DNA of 52,629 bases from Gammaproteobacteria bacterium (GCA_028598975.1 JAQRMU010000072.1:1-52629); one strand, 5' to 3'; shown: positions 38,546-47,545, counted from the stretch's first letter. Numbers and translations: made by a program. The notes: generated by a model from the sequence alone, not told the origin.

Positions 38546-39573
38546 GATTCTCTCTTGGTTAAAAACATAGCATCACCATAACTAAAAAAGCGATATCTTT
38601 GTTCAATTGCGTGACTGTAGGCCGCCATAATATTATCTCTACCCGCAAATGCCGACACCAACATCAATAAGGTTGATTCTGATGTGTGAAAATTAGTAAT
38701 CATCGCATCAACACTTTTAAATTCGTAGCCCGGGTAGATAAAAATCTCAGTTTCACCACTAAAGGATTCAATTTGTCCGGACTGTGACGCACTCTCCAAA
38801 GCACGAACACTGGTTGTACCGACGGCAATCACTCGACCACCGCGAGCATGTGTCGCTTTCACTTGATCGCAGACTTCCTGTGTCACTTCGATACGCTCAG
38901 AGTGCATTTGATGCGTTTTAATGTCATCAACACGCACAGGTTGAAATGTTCCAGCACCAACGTGCAATGTTACCTGTGCCGTTTCTATTCCCATCGCCTC
39001 AATCTTTTCTAACATTGATTGATCGAAGTGTAAGCCCGCAGTTGGTGCTGCCACCGCACCAATATGCTCAGCATAAACTGTTTGATAGCGTTCTAAATCA
39101 TCCTTATCTACATCACGTTCAATATAAGGAGGTAGCGGTAAACGACCGTATTGTTCTAGTGCTTGAGTCGCAGGCAATTCACCATGAAAATAAAGCTCAT
39201 ATAAGGCATCTTGTCGCCCTAACACTTCAATATCTAAGCTTTCTTCAAGTAATAAATGGCGACCTATTTTCAGCGACTTACTGCTACGAATATGAGCTAA
39301 TACCCGATGTTCATCGAGAACACGTTCGACTAAGACTTCAATCTTACCGCCACTGTCTTTCTGCCCCAATAAGCGGGCCGGAATAACTTTGGTGTTATTA
39401 AATACTAGTAAGTCACCTGCTCTTAATAAGCTGGGTAAATCAAGAAATTGAAGATCATTAATATCACCAGACACACCATCAAGTGACAAAAGCCGACTTG
39501 CTGTTCGCTGGTCAGATGGAAACTGAGCAATCAGCTCAGGCGGTAAATCAAATTGGAAATCGGTACGTTGCAT
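38542..39573 (-). CDS. queA: S-adenosylmethionine:tRNA ribosyltransferase-isomerase QueA
   Basis: QueA makes epoxyqueuosine at tRNA position 34. The 343-residue protein begins [20 protein letters not shown] and carries [51 protein letters not shown] and [18 protein letters not shown], all family hallmarks. It is divergent from tRNA-Leu and heads the queA-trmJ-cysE run. tgt is not downstream, unlike in E. coli. Confidence 0.97.
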   Translation of the reverse strand: MQRTDFQFDLPPELIAQFPSDQRTASRLLSLDGVSGDINDLQFLDLPSLLRAGDLLVFNNTKVIPARLLGQKDSGGKIEVLVERVLDEHRVLAHIRSSKSLKIGRHLLLEESLDIEVLGRQDALYELYFHGELPATQALEQYGRLPLPPYIERDVDKDDLERYQTVYAEHIGAVAAPTAGLHFDQSMLEKIEAMGIETAQVTLHVGAGTFQPVRVDDIKTHQMHSERIEVTQEVCDQVKATHARGGRVIAVGTTSVRALESASQSGQIESFSGETEIFIYPGYEFKSVDAMITNFHTSESTLLMLVSAFAGRDNIMAAYSHAIEQRYRFFSYGDAMFLTKRES

Positions 39574-39638
39574 AAGGAGATCATATCAAACTCTTTGTAA
39601 TGCTGTGGCCAATAAACACCATATTTTTGAATAAACAC

Positions 39639-39667
39639 TTCCCATAACGACGCTAGATCGTTATAAT
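39639..39667 (+). promoter_or_regulatory. Promoter of tRNA-Leu
   Basis: A perfect TATAAT at 39662-39667 is preceded, 17 bases upstream, by TTCCCA (39639-39644), a partial -35. The tRNA begins 16 bases after the -10, so the leader is short. Confidence 0.6.
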
Positions 39668-39683
39668 TTCGCTTCTTAATTTG

Positions 39684-39768
39684 GCCGGGGTGGCGGAACT
39701 GGTAGACGCGCCGGATTCAAAATCCGGTTTCTTCGGAAGTGTCGGTTCGATTCCGACCCTCGGTACCA
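39684..39768 (+). tRNA. tRNA-Leu (anticodon CAA)
   Basis: An 85-base class II tRNA. The acceptor stem is GCCGGGG/CCTCGGT with G-U pairs at 1:72 and 5:68, and the D-arm has GGTAGACGC. The anticodon arm is CCGGA-TTCAAAA-TCCGG with anticodon CAA, reading UUG. A long variable arm (TTTCTTCGGAAGT), a T-arm with GGTTCGATTCC and an encoded CCA end follow. It stands alone, with queA divergent. Confidence 0.97.
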
Positions 39769-39858
39769 ATTTAAGATACACACTGTTTTTACCTATAAAA
39801 TCAACACTTTACAGAAATCCCACTTCGACCCTGTGGACTGCGCTTGTGGACTGCATTT

Positions 39859-40185
39859 TCATTCTGAACCTTCTATAGTCAACATGCCGATCACGATGGG
39901 GATGAGCAGAAGAGGAAAGATGACTACTGCAACCAAAGTTATTACTGGATTTATCTGACGCACCGTTTGCCAAATAAAGCCTGACACATAAAATAAGCCC
40001 AGATATAAGGAGTAACCAGCTGATAACAGGGCTACAAGTAATAAGCCTACAATCAGCTGCTTTTGTTCAGGTGCGATGACGAACATCGCTATTAGAGAAA
40101 CTAAAGATACTATCGCAATAATAGTAGAAAGCTTCCACATTAGTATCGCCCCTTGTTCCTTCTCTTCGTACTCCATATCGTTCAT
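39859..40185 (-). CDS. Small membrane protein, unassigned
   Basis: A 108-residue protein with an acidic N-terminus (MNDMEYEEKEQG) and three strongly hydrophobic segments (about 17-38, 44-65 and 79-102). The ATG has AAGGTG at a good distance. I recognise no family. It is isolated, between tRNA-Leu and a recombinase remnant, and may be a neighbour-specific gene. Expression is plausible from the ribosome binding site. Confidence 0.65.
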   Translation of the reverse strand: MNDMEYEEKEQGAILMWKLSTIIAIVSLVSLIAMFVIAPEQKQLIVGLLLVALLSAGYSLYLGLFYVSGFIWQTVRQINPVITLVAVVIFPLLLIPIVIGMLTIEGSE

Positions 40186-40301
40186 CGTTCACCTTCCACC
40201 TTTATCCAAAATAAAACATCTCATCAAAAACACTAATTCTGTAACTATGAGCTTTCTTGGCGACTTATTCAACCCGTCCCCAGACACCTCTTGTCGCAAA
40301 T

Positions 40302-40710
40302 TCAGCTGCCTATCTGCTGTTTTCTAAGATGAGCTTCTGTATTGCGCTCTACTCGTCTAAGTAGATTGGAAACAGTTGATTGATGCCACTTACCACCACG
40401 GGCAGTTAGGATACCCAGATCATTCAGTTGTGAAGCGATACCTCTAGCACTGGTTACACCATTAGCAGATAAGCAATCTAGTGTCTCTCTAAGTGATTCA
40501 GCGAAAGCATCAGCCCCAGCTTTAACAGCAGACACAGCCTCAGCGTTACCACGACCCAACAAGTGTTTAGCTCCATTAGGATTGCCAAGCTTTACACCTC
40601 TAGCCTTTGCCGCTTGTAGCCCTGCCTTAGTTCTTTGGCTAATTGCTTCTCCTTCCTGCTGGGCTACTAGAGCCACACTCAATTTTGTATTTGCTGATAT
40701 GCCTTCTGAT
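40302..40710 (-). pseudogene. Serine recombinase (resolvase) remnant, C-terminal part only
   Basis: The frame encodes ALVAQQEGEAISQRTKAGLQ and AAKARGVKLGNPNGAKHLLG, then a C-terminal helix-turn-helix with GIASQLNDLGILTARGGKWH and STVSNLLRRV. This is the back half of a recombinase-family protein: end of the catalytic domain, hinge and DNA-binding tail. The N-terminal catalytic serine region is missing. Homology fades upstream of about 40710, where sequence belonging to an opposite-strand gene begins. It is a relic of a mobile or site-specific recombination element. Confidence 0.8.
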
Positions 40711-40992
40711 ACATACGACATCAAAGCGCTATTCACTACTGGTGCAAACGTCTCTGTTGATATTTGTGAAAGTGATGAAGCCTGCCTGTACGATGAAGAT
40801 GGAACAATCACTGGTAGTGCTAAAGCAATAGCCGCCATCGATAGTTACATGCTAACAGTACAAGAAGTACGTGCAGTAAAAGGTCAAATAGGCATCCTCG
40901 ACATTACCGAAACATCATCATCTTGTACGGGTGATGATGCACAATGGGTTCTCGTTGGCGATGTATATGAATGCCAATCAGTTCCTGATTAA
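40699..40992 (+). CDS. Truncated exported-type protein, unassigned
   Basis: The frame from ATG 40699 encodes 97 residues with four cysteines (ICESDEAC; SSCTGDDAQWVLVGDVYEC) and an acidic, secreted-protein composition, ending QSVPD. A strong intrinsic terminator follows at 41021. No signal peptide or Shine-Dalgarno is present, and the frame continues upstream into the antisense of the recombinase remnant. It therefore looks like the 3' end of a gene that lost its start at the junction. The paired cysteines near the end recall pilin-like or other disulfide-stabilised surface proteins, but I cannot assign a family. Confidence 0.5.
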   Translation: MPSDTYDIKALFTTGANVSVDICESDEACLYDEDGTITGSAKAIAAIDSYMLTVQEVRAVKGQIGILDITETSSSCTGDDAQWVLVGDVYECQSVPD

Positions 40993-41020
40993 TAACTTTT
41001 TTCTTTATGAAACTCATCAA

Positions 41021-41048
41021 AGCCAGCCTGCAAGGGCTGGCTTTTTTT
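41021..41048 (+). terminator. Intrinsic terminator
   Basis: Perfect 8-base arms AGCCAGCC and GGCTGGCT around a 6-base loop, followed by a run of Ts (TTTTTTT). This is a classic rho-independent terminator for the plus-strand gene fragment. Confidence 0.9.
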
Positions 41049-41108
41049 ATAATCCGCTAAATAGTTTTCGAAAAGCGATTACACGTTGTAAGAAAACATC
41101 TTCATCAG

Positions 41109-41963
41109 TTAAGACTTTTCTTTTTCCTCATCTCTTACATCTTTTTTTATAGTTGTCAGCAACAAAGATTCTATGCGTTCTAAACGTTGCTCCATCAGTG
41201 CTGAATGTTCTTTTATCCAATGAACTTCACCCGCTTCACCCTCACCTGTTTCACGGTAATGTTCATCGTGTTCACGTTGCATGACATCTAAAATGACTCC
41301 AATCATCATATTCAGGAAGACAAACGCAGTGAGAAAGATAAAGCTGAGATAGAAGATCCAACTCAATGGAAATTCTGTCATTGTTTCATACATAACATCT
41401 GTCCAATCCTCAAAGGTGGCAACACGAAATAATGTCAGCATGGCAATAGAAATATTCCCCCATAAAACGGGGTTAATATTTTCAAACATAAAACTACCTA
41501 TGGCCGCATAAATATAAAAGATAATAAACATTAACAATACGATATAGCCCATTCTAGGTAATGCTTTGATTAAAGAGCTAATTAAAATACGTAGTTCAGG
41601 AATCACGGAGATTAAACGTAGTACTCTGAAAATACGTAATAGTCTTGCGAGTAAAACACTATCGTTCCCTTCTATCGGTAATAAGCTTGCGGTAACGATT
41701 AAAAAGTCGAAGATATTCCAACCTTTTTTGAAGAAGTCGAAGAACCGTGGTTCTGCTACAAGTCTAATCAGTATTTCAACCAAAAAGAATACGGTAATGA
41801 ACATGTCTAGCCATGCGACAACATTAGCCATGGTAGAGTCAATATCATAGGTTTTAGCACCTGTTATCAATGCTGAAAACACAATGATACTAATAACTAA
41901 AAACTCAAACAGTTTGTTTTGGTGAAGGTTAAATAATTGCAGTTTTAACTGTTCAACAGCCAT
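41109..41963 (-). CDS. Voltage-gated-type cation channel (BacNav/BacCav superfamily)
   Basis: A 284-residue six-helix ion-transport protein. S4 shows arginines every third residue (R107, R110, R113, R116 in LLARLLRIFRVLRL). The pore loop reads TLFRVATFEDWTDVMYE, with filter TFEDWTD at 183-189. A cytosolic C-terminal helix with coiled-coil character (HSALMEQRLERIESLLLT) follows, typical of tetrameric bacterial channels. Bacterial sodium channels have TLESWSM-like filters. The extra acidic residues here suggest calcium or mixed cation permeation. It fits a marine, sodium-dependent lifestyle. Confidence 0.9.
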   Translation of the reverse strand: MAVEQLKLQLFNLHQNKLFEFLVISIIVFSALITGAKTYDIDSTMANVVAWLDMFITVFFLVEILIRLVAEPRFFDFFKKGWNIFDFLIVTASLLPIEGNDSVLLARLLRIFRVLRLISVIPELRILISSLIKALPRMGYIVLLMFIIFYIYAAIGSFMFENINPVLWGNISIAMLTLFRVATFEDWTDVMYETMTEFPLSWIFYLSFIFLTAFVFLNMMIGVILDVMQREHDEHYRETGEGEAGEVHWIKEHSALMEQRLERIESLLLTTIKKDVRDEEKEKS

Positions 41964-42087
41964 GATTTTCTACGCTCTTTTGGTTAACGAATTCATATTC
42001 AGCCATGAACGATACCAGAGAGTGTTCAAATATTGAATGACTCGTGTAAAAAATCTTGGATCTGCTTGTCGCCCGACCTTTGTAGCG

Positions 42088-42699
42088 CTAAGGATAGGTT
42101 CGTAGTTGACCGACTACGACACCTTGAATTGCGATTCGCTCTGCTGGCAATGTAACTGGATCATAGTTGTCATTAGCAGGCATTAAGGTAATAGTGTCAT
42201 CGTCATTCAACAGCATTGTTTTAAGGGTTGCATCATAACCGTCAACAAGGGCGACAACTATATCGCCATGACGCGCTGTTTGTTGCGATTGAATAACAAC
42301 ATAATCGCCTGACATAATCGCTTTATCAATCATCGAGTCGCCATTTACTTTCAGTACAAAGCGATCTTTACCTGAAAACATACCGCCTAAATCAATTTCT
42401 GATTCATCAGGAATCGCCTCTATCAACCGACCAGCGGCAATGCGCCCCATCAGTGGTAATTTCACAGAGACTTGTTCAGCATGCTCTGAGCTTTGTTCAA
42501 CTAACCTGAGCCCTCGAGACCGCCCTACAAGTCGCTCTATCAGTCCCTCATTCACAAGTGCTTGTATATAATTATGCACGGAACCTTGTGATGTCATACC
42601 AATCCCGTGAGCCACTTCTGATAATAAAGGTGCACGGTCATGCTCTTTAAAGTACTGACTTATAAAATCATATGTATCTTGTTGACGTTCAGTTAACAT
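42088..42699 (-). CDS. lexA: LexA-type SOS repressor
   Basis: A 203-residue LexA. The N-terminal winged HTH (MLTERQQDTYDFISQYF; GSVHNYIQALVNEGLIER) precedes the self-cleavage region A89-G90 (GRIAAGRL) and the serine/lysine dyad S122 (GDSMID) and K160 (ATLK). It should repress DNA-damage genes and be cleaved on RecA filaments. The HTH differs clearly from E. coli LexA. I see no CTGT-N8-ACAG box in the 180-base upstream region, so its operator is probably different. Another LexA could exist elsewhere. Confidence 0.88.
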   Translation of the reverse strand: MLTERQQDTYDFISQYFKEHDRAPLLSEVAHGIGMTSQGSVHNYIQALVNEGLIERLVGRSRGLRLVEQSSEHAEQVSVKLPLMGRIAAGRLIEAIPDESEIDLGGMFSGKDRFVLKVNGDSMIDKAIMSGDYVVIQSQQTARHGDIVVALVDGYDATLKTMLLNDDDTITLMPANDNYDPVTLPAERIAIQGVVVGQLRTYP

Positions 42700-42879
42700 A
42701 ATTGTCTCTCTCCATTTAATGAGAACATACTGAGAAGAAAATATAGAGAAGATTTAATAAAAAATCAACTACTCCTTTTAATAAATCTTTTTTAGTATTA
42801 ATAAACAATCCTTTTTATTTCATAAATTAAGCATTTTTTTAATTTTTAATCTTGAGCAAAAACCATTGGTATAAAGTTA

Positions 42880-43284
42880 ATGAATTCAGAACTAACTCAC
42901 TATTCATTTTTAGCTGGTGCCGCTTATTTTTTCTGCATGGCAGTTGCACATTATTTTAGTATTAAAGTTCCAGTGCTCTTTGTGTATTACGACACGCCCT
43001 TTTATGAATACCAAGATAAAATTATTTCTTTTTCAGTTTGTGCCTATATCGCCCTATTCTATTCAGCATCACAACATAGACCCGTCGCTCTAAACGCCAT
43101 TATTGTTCTTGCCATCACTGTATTCGGTTTAATTTCCGTTAACCTATCAACGTCTCTAACTTCAGTCTTACAAGAGGGGCAATCAACACTGCCTTATTGG
43201 TTACAAACAGGAGCGATTTCTGCTTACCTTGTCATACTCATTATTTTTTACCTTAAAGATGGGAAAAGAAACACATCGTCATAG
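42880..43284 (+). CDS. Four-helix membrane protein, unassigned
   Basis: A 134-residue hydrophobic protein with about four transmembrane segments (near 7-24, 48-66, 72-92 and 108-126) and a short basic tail (KDGKRNTSS). I recognise no family. It is divergent from lexA over a very A+T-rich 180-base spacer and 107 bases upstream of metG. There is no strong Shine-Dalgarno. Divergence from lexA raises the possibility of SOS control, but no operator is visible. Confidence 0.65.
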   Translation: MNSELTHYSFLAGAAYFFCMAVAHYFSIKVPVLFVYYDTPFYEYQDKIISFSVCAYIALFYSASQHRPVALNAIIVLAITVFGLISVNLSTSLTSVLQEGQSTLPYWLQTGAISAYLVILIIFYLKDGKRNTSS

Positions 43285-43391
43285 TTAAGTCTATTTCTAT
43301 AAATCATTAAAACTATTGGTTTTTAGATAGCGAAAAACACTGATTTCTGCTATCTTGCACCCACATTTTTAACGTTTTATCCGGTTTATTC

Positions 43392-45419
43392 ATGCAAAGA
43401 AAAATTCTTGTTACTAGCGCCCTTCCCTATGCAAATGGTTCTATTCACCTAGGTCACCTTGTTGAATACATTCAGACTGATATTTGGGTTCGCTTTCAAA
43501 AGATGCGCGGCCATGAATGTCACTATGTCTGTGCAGATGATGCCCATGGCACACCGATTATGTTGCGTGCTCAAAACCGAGGGATTACACCAGAAGAATT
43601 AATTGCCGGTGTAAAACAGGAACATGAAGCTGACTTTAATGACTTTAATATTGCCTTTGATAATTTTCATAGCACGCATAGTGATGAGAATAAAGCATTA
43701 GCTAGCCAGGTTTATTTAGCTAACCGTGAAGCAGGTCATATTACAACTCGTACGATTAGCCAAGCCTACGATCCTGAAAAAGAAATGTTTCTACCTGATC
43801 GTTTTATTCGTGGTGAATGCCCGAAATGCCATGCTCAAGATCAATATGGCGATAACTGTGAAGCGTGTGGTGCAACCTATGACCCAACCGATCTTATAAA
43901 CCCTGTTTCTGCTGTATCTGGTGCAACACCGGTTACTAAAGATTCTGAACACCATTTCTTTAAACTAGGTGATTTTGAAGACAGTTTAAAAGAGTGGACA
44001 CGTGGTGGTCATTTACAAAGTGAAGTGAGTCATAAATTAGATGAATGGTTTGAAGGCGGCTTACGTGACTGGGATATTTCACGTGATGCACCCTACTTTG
44101 GTTTTGAAATTCCTGATGCACCGAATAAGTTTTTCTATGTTTGGTTAGATGCCCCTATCGGTTACCTAGCAAGCTTCAAAAACTACTGTGAGCGTACTGG
44201 CGTTGATTTTGATGAATATATGAAAGCAGATAGTACTGCTGAAATGGTTCACTTCATCGGTAAAGACATTATCTACTTCCATGCTTTATTCTGGCCCGCA
44301 ATGCTACAAGGTGCAGGCTTCCGCTTGCCTAACTCAATATTTGCCCATGGTTTTTTAACCGTTGATGGCAAAAAGATGTCTAAATCTCGTGGTACATTCA
44401 TTAAAGCTCGTACTTATTTAGACCATCTAAACCCTGAATACTTACGCTATTACTATGCGGCTAAATTAAGTTCTGGTATTGATGATATCGATCTAAACTT
44501 AGAAGACTTCCAAAGTCGTATTAACTCAGACTTAGTAGGTAAATTCGTTAATATCGCCAGTCGTTGTGCTGGCTACATCAACAAAAAATGTGATGGGCAA
44601 TTATCAGCCACATTAGCTGATTCAGCACTATTTAATGAGTTCACATCTCAAGCTGACACCATTGCTGAAAAGATGGAAAACCGTGAGTTTGGTCATGCCA
44701 TGCGTGACATTATGGCCTTAGCCGACAAAGCCAACCAATATATTGATGATATGAAACCGTGGGCATTAGCAAAAGAAGAAGGCAAAGAGCAAGACGTTAA
44801 TGCCATTTACAGCATGGGTATCAACTTATTCCGTGTTTTAGCCACTTACCTGAAACCTGTGTTGCCAAAAACCGTAGAGCAAGCAGAAGCATTTTTAAAT
44901 AGTGAACCTTTGCAATGGGCTGATATTGCTACACCTCTATTGGGGCATCAAATCAATAAATTCAAACCGCTAATGACACGCATTGAAGCCGATAAGATTG
45001 AAGCAATCCAAGAAGCATCAAAAGAAAACCTTCAAGCTGAACAAGCTGTAGCAGTTAAACAAGAATCAGCATCAGATATCGACCCTATTGCCGATGAAAT
45101 CAGCTTTGATGACTTTGCCAAAATTGATCTACGCATTGCTAAAATTGCTAATGCAGAACATGTTGAAGGTGCCAAAAAGCTACTCAAACTTACTCTTGAT
45201 ATTGGCAATGGTGAGAAACAAGTATTTGCAGGTATCAAGTCTGCATACAACCCTGAAGATCTCGTTGGCAAACTCACCGTTATGGTAGCTAATTTAGCTG
45301 CAAGAAAGATGAAGTTTGGTTTATCAGAAGGCATGGTATTAGCCGCAGGACCAGGTGGAAAAGACCTATTTATTCTTAACCCTGATGACGGTGCACAACC
45401 GGGAATGCGAGTTAAATAA
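43392..45419 (+). CDS. metG: Methionyl-tRNA synthetase MetG
   Basis: MetG charges tRNA-Met. The 675-residue protein has the class I HIGH-type motif [16 protein letters not shown] (about 11-26), a zinc knuckle [18 protein letters not shown], and the KMSKS motif in [12 protein letters not shown]. The C-terminal tRNA-binding EMAP-II/Trbp111 domain (from about residue 573, [14 protein letters not shown]) makes it the dimeric E. coli-type form. A hairpin at 45434 lies between it and the convergent RNase J-type gene. Confidence 0.97.
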   Translation: MQRKILVTSALPYANGSIHLGHLVEYIQTDIWVRFQKMRGHECHYVCADDAHGTPIMLRAQNRGITPEELIAGVKQEHEADFNDFNIAFDNFHSTHSDENKALASQVYLANREAGHITTRTISQAYDPEKEMFLPDRFIRGECPKCHAQDQYGDNCEACGATYDPTDLINPVSAVSGATPVTKDSEHHFFKLGDFEDSLKEWTRGGHLQSEVSHKLDEWFEGGLRDWDISRDAPYFGFEIPDAPNKFFYVWLDAPIGYLASFKNYCERTGVDFDEYMKADSTAEMVHFIGKDIIYFHALFWPAMLQGAGFRLPNSIFAHGFLTVDGKKMSKSRGTFIKARTYLDHLNPEYLRYYYAAKLSSGIDDIDLNLEDFQSRINSDLVGKFVNIASRCAGYINKKCDGQLSATLADSALFNEFTSQADTIAEKMENREFGHAMRDIMALADKANQYIDDMKPWALAKEEGKEQDVNAIYSMGINLFRVLATYLKPVLPKTVEQAEAFLNSEPLQWADIATPLLGHQINKFKPLMTRIEADKIEAIQEASKENLQAEQAVAVKQESASDIDPIADEISFDDFAKIDLRIAKIANAEHVEGAKKLLKLTLDIGNGEKQVFAGIKSAYNPEDLVGKLTVMVANLAARKMKFGLSEGMVLAAGPGGKDLFILNPDDGAQPGMRVK

Positions 45420-45433
45420 ATTTAACTATAAAA

Positions 45434-45466
45434 CATTATCACTCCCAAACCATGGGAATGATAATG
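45434..45466. terminator. Bidirectional hairpin between metG and the RNase J-type gene
   Basis: Arms CATTATCA-c-TCCCA and TGGGA-a-TGATAATG pair with one mismatch around a short loop. On the plus strand CTTATATTTTT follows, giving a reasonable intrinsic terminator between convergent genes. Confidence 0.7.
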
Positions 45467-45467
45467 C

Positions 45468-46844
45468 TTATATTTTTACAAGTTTCTTTTTATTATCAAT
45501 ACCTAAGCGCCCAGTCTTAACTACGTTTCTACGTATTCCCGAGACCGGTGAAATCATATAAAGATCACCATTCTTACCAATAATCTGTCGGTTTATTCCT
45601 TGTGACTTTGCGATGCCGGCATTGGCTTTTAGGTGGTGTAGTTCACCATGAACGGGGATGGCACAATCAGGTTTTATCCAGCTATACATTGCTTTAAGTT
45701 CATCACTTGCAGGGTGGCCTGACGCATGAATTGGTAGCGCACTATCATCTGCTGTAATTACGTCCACCTGCATGGCTTTCAAACGTTCAATCATTGTATT
45801 AATAGCAAGCTCATTTCCGGGGATCATTTTGGAGCTAAAGATAACCGTGTCTCCCGGTTCAAGATGCATATCTCGAAAGCTATTAGAACTCAAACGATTT
45901 AAGGCTGTTCTCGGTTCACCTTGGCTACCTGTTGCGACTATCAATACGGTATGTGCAGGAAGGTAACCTAAATGAGTGGGATCAACACTGGTTTCAACCG
46001 ATGTCCATAAGCCCGTCTTTTTTGCTGCTTGCATCATATTGATTAATGAGCGGCCTAATAAACCTAGATGACGATTTGTTTCTCGTGAGATTTCAGCAAT
46101 AGTATGAAGCCTTGCAAGATTACTACCAAAGCAAGCGACGATAACGCGCCCTTTTGCGTTTTCAATATGGTGTTTTAAACCTTCATATAGATTCGCTTCT
46201 GATTCTGACCAACCTTGTATATCGGCATTGGTAGAATCACAGATCATCGCGTCAATCCCTGATTCAGCTAATTTCTTATACTCATTCTCTTGGTAACGCG
46301 GTCCTAACAAAGGTTTAGGATCTAACTTCCAATCTGCTGTATGAAACACTGAGGCGGCGGGTGTAGAAATTTTTAAGCCAAAAGGTTCAGGAATGGAATG
46401 AGTTAACGCCACCCACTGAACATGAAATACGCCAATATCAATACGCGCATTTGCTTCAACAATGATAACGGGCACTTTTTTAACTAAACCTGCCTCAACT
46501 AATTTCCGGCGTAATATTTCTGCTGTAAATGCCGTGGTATAGATTGGACAACGTAACTTCTCCCATAAATAAGGCACTGCTCCAATATGATCTTCATGGG
46601 CATGTGTGATAACTAAGCCTGCAAGTTGGTCTCGTCTATCAACGATAAACTGAGGATCAGCCATTTGAACGTGGGGTCGGTTACTGGTAATTTCCTCACC
46701 ATCAACATCAGTGTTTTTATCAAAAATGACACCACAGTCGACCATTAGCCATTGTCCGTCATGGCCGTATAAATTCATATTCATGCCGATTTCACCCGTT
46801 CCGCCTAGTGGCAAAAACCAGAAATCTTTTGAATCAGGTGTCAT
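45468..46844 (-). CDS. RNase J-type metallo-beta-lactamase/beta-CASP nuclease
   Basis: A 458-residue protein beginning FLPLGGTGEIGMNMNLYGHD with metal-binding HAHEDHIGAVPYL and a beta-CASP domain (IVATGSQGEPRTALNRL; IPVHGELHHLKANAG). These are the marks of RNase J, a 5'-3' exo- and endonuclease of RNA decay. It is shorter than Bacillus RNase J (about 555 residues), lacking most of the C-terminal oligomerisation domain. Such short forms occur in some proteobacteria beside RNase E. It stands alone, convergent with metG and divergent from the FliG-C-like gene. Confidence 0.85.
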   Translation of the reverse strand: MTPDSKDFWFLPLGGTGEIGMNMNLYGHDGQWLMVDCGVIFDKNTDVDGEEITSNRPHVQMADPQFIVDRRDQLAGLVITHAHEDHIGAVPYLWEKLRCPIYTTAFTAEILRRKLVEAGLVKKVPVIIVEANARIDIGVFHVQWVALTHSIPEPFGLKISTPAASVFHTADWKLDPKPLLGPRYQENEYKKLAESGIDAMICDSTNADIQGWSESEANLYEGLKHHIENAKGRVIVACFGSNLARLHTIAEISRETNRHLGLLGRSLINMMQAAKKTGLWTSVETSVDPTHLGYLPAHTVLIVATGSQGEPRTALNRLSSNSFRDMHLEPGDTVIFSSKMIPGNELAINTMIERLKAMQVDVITADDSALPIHASGHPASDELKAMYSWIKPDCAIPVHGELHHLKANAGIAKSQGINRQIIGKNGDLYMISPVSGIRRNVVKTGRLGIDNKKKLVKI

Positions 46845-46909
46845 AGCATTCCTAAAGTGTGATAAAAATAGAACTATTATGCCAAATTAAACACAGGAAC
46901 AGCACTGTA

Positions 46910-47437
46910 ATGACTCTTAAAATAATGAGCGATACCATCGATATCGAACCTAAACTAAGCGAAACTGCTGAGAATGAATTTTTACTTGAAATTGAGTCTG
47001 ATAATATTCAATTTTCATTTCAATTAAGTAAATTACAAATTCAAACACTGGGATTAAAATGTATTCAATCTATTCCTGAGCCTGATATTAACCCTCGCTT
47101 TAATAATATTGGAGAAGAAGATGTCTATCGTATTCCTCTACAAGGACTTGTACATCTAGAAGATCGCGAGATACAAACAATTCTACGTGAAGGCGATATG
47201 AGCGAGTTGGAAATATTTTTATGGTATATGCAATCAAATGAAGAACTAATTAATCGCTTTTTAAATAACATGTCTAAACGTGCAGGCGATATGATGCGTG
47301 ACGGTCTAAAATCTTTTCCTGACGCGCATCCAGATACCGCACCAATTAGACGACTAAAACAAGCAAGAGAAGCGACAGAAAAGCTTATGAAAGTCATTAG
47401 TCGCTTACAATCTTGTGGTGAAATTGGGCCTTTTTAA
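46910..47437 (+). CDS. Orphan FliG C-domain-like protein
   Basis: A 175-residue protein whose second half (LEDREIQTILREGDMSELEI; LINRFLNNMSKRAGDMMRDG; EKLMKVISRL) follows the helix pattern of the FliG middle/C-terminal domains, where LDDRAIQ-x-ILREVD and FLxNMSKRAAEML are conserved. The N-terminal half (about 1-65) is not FliG-like. I start at ATG 46910 with AGGA upstream. A GTG 17 codons earlier lies in the rnj-side promoter area. No flagellar genes are nearby, so a motor role is doubtful. Function unknown. Confidence 0.7.
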   Translation: MTLKIMSDTIDIEPKLSETAENEFLLEIESDNIQFSFQLSKLQIQTLGLKCIQSIPEPDINPRFNNIGEEDVYRIPLQGLVHLEDREIQTILREGDMSELEIFLWYMQSNEELINRFLNNMSKRAGDMMRDGLKSFPDAHPDTAPIRRLKQAREATEKLMKVISRLQSCGEIGPF

Positions 47438-47468
47438 TACTTGTTGATACAGCCTTCTTTGTCATAGG

Positions 47469-47477
47469 TGGTATAAT
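47469..47477 (+). promoter_or_regulatory. Extended -10 promoter of oadGAB
   Basis: TGGTATAAT combines a perfect TATAAT (47472-47477) with an upstream TG. No good -35 is present at 17 bases, which fits an extended -10 promoter. Predicted leader to the oadG ATG is roughly 60 bases and contains a hairpin. Confidence 0.6.
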
Positions 47478-47493
47478 ATGCGGTCGTTTTACA

Positions 47494-47517
47494 TTAAGTT
47501 ATTGATTCATAACTTAA
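47494..47517 (+). promoter_or_regulatory. Hairpin in the oadG leader
   Basis: Perfect 9-base arms TTAAGTTAT and ATAACTTAA enclose a 6-base loop, 29 bases before the oadG ATG. On DNA it is also a dyad just downstream of the -10, so it could be an operator or an RNA element. Confidence 0.45.
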
Positions 47518-47545
47518 GTTGTTGATTGTTGTAAAGGTAGTGAAT

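Noticed and set aside
39684-39768. G-U at acceptor position 1:72 of tRNA-Leu as a sign of a defective tRNA
   Set aside because: Other bacterial tRNA-Leu genes, as I recall, also end GGTACCA opposite GCC, so this is normal.
40690-40715. FVFADMPSD on the plus strand as an inverted resolvase motif
   Set aside because: It resembles the ADMP motif of recombinases, but the residues that follow do not. Chance similarity is more likely.
42668-42700. Imperfect dyad TGTTGAC...GTTAACA at the lexA start
   Set aside because: It lies in the first codons of lexA and is explained by the coding sequence. No second copy is visible in the promoter.
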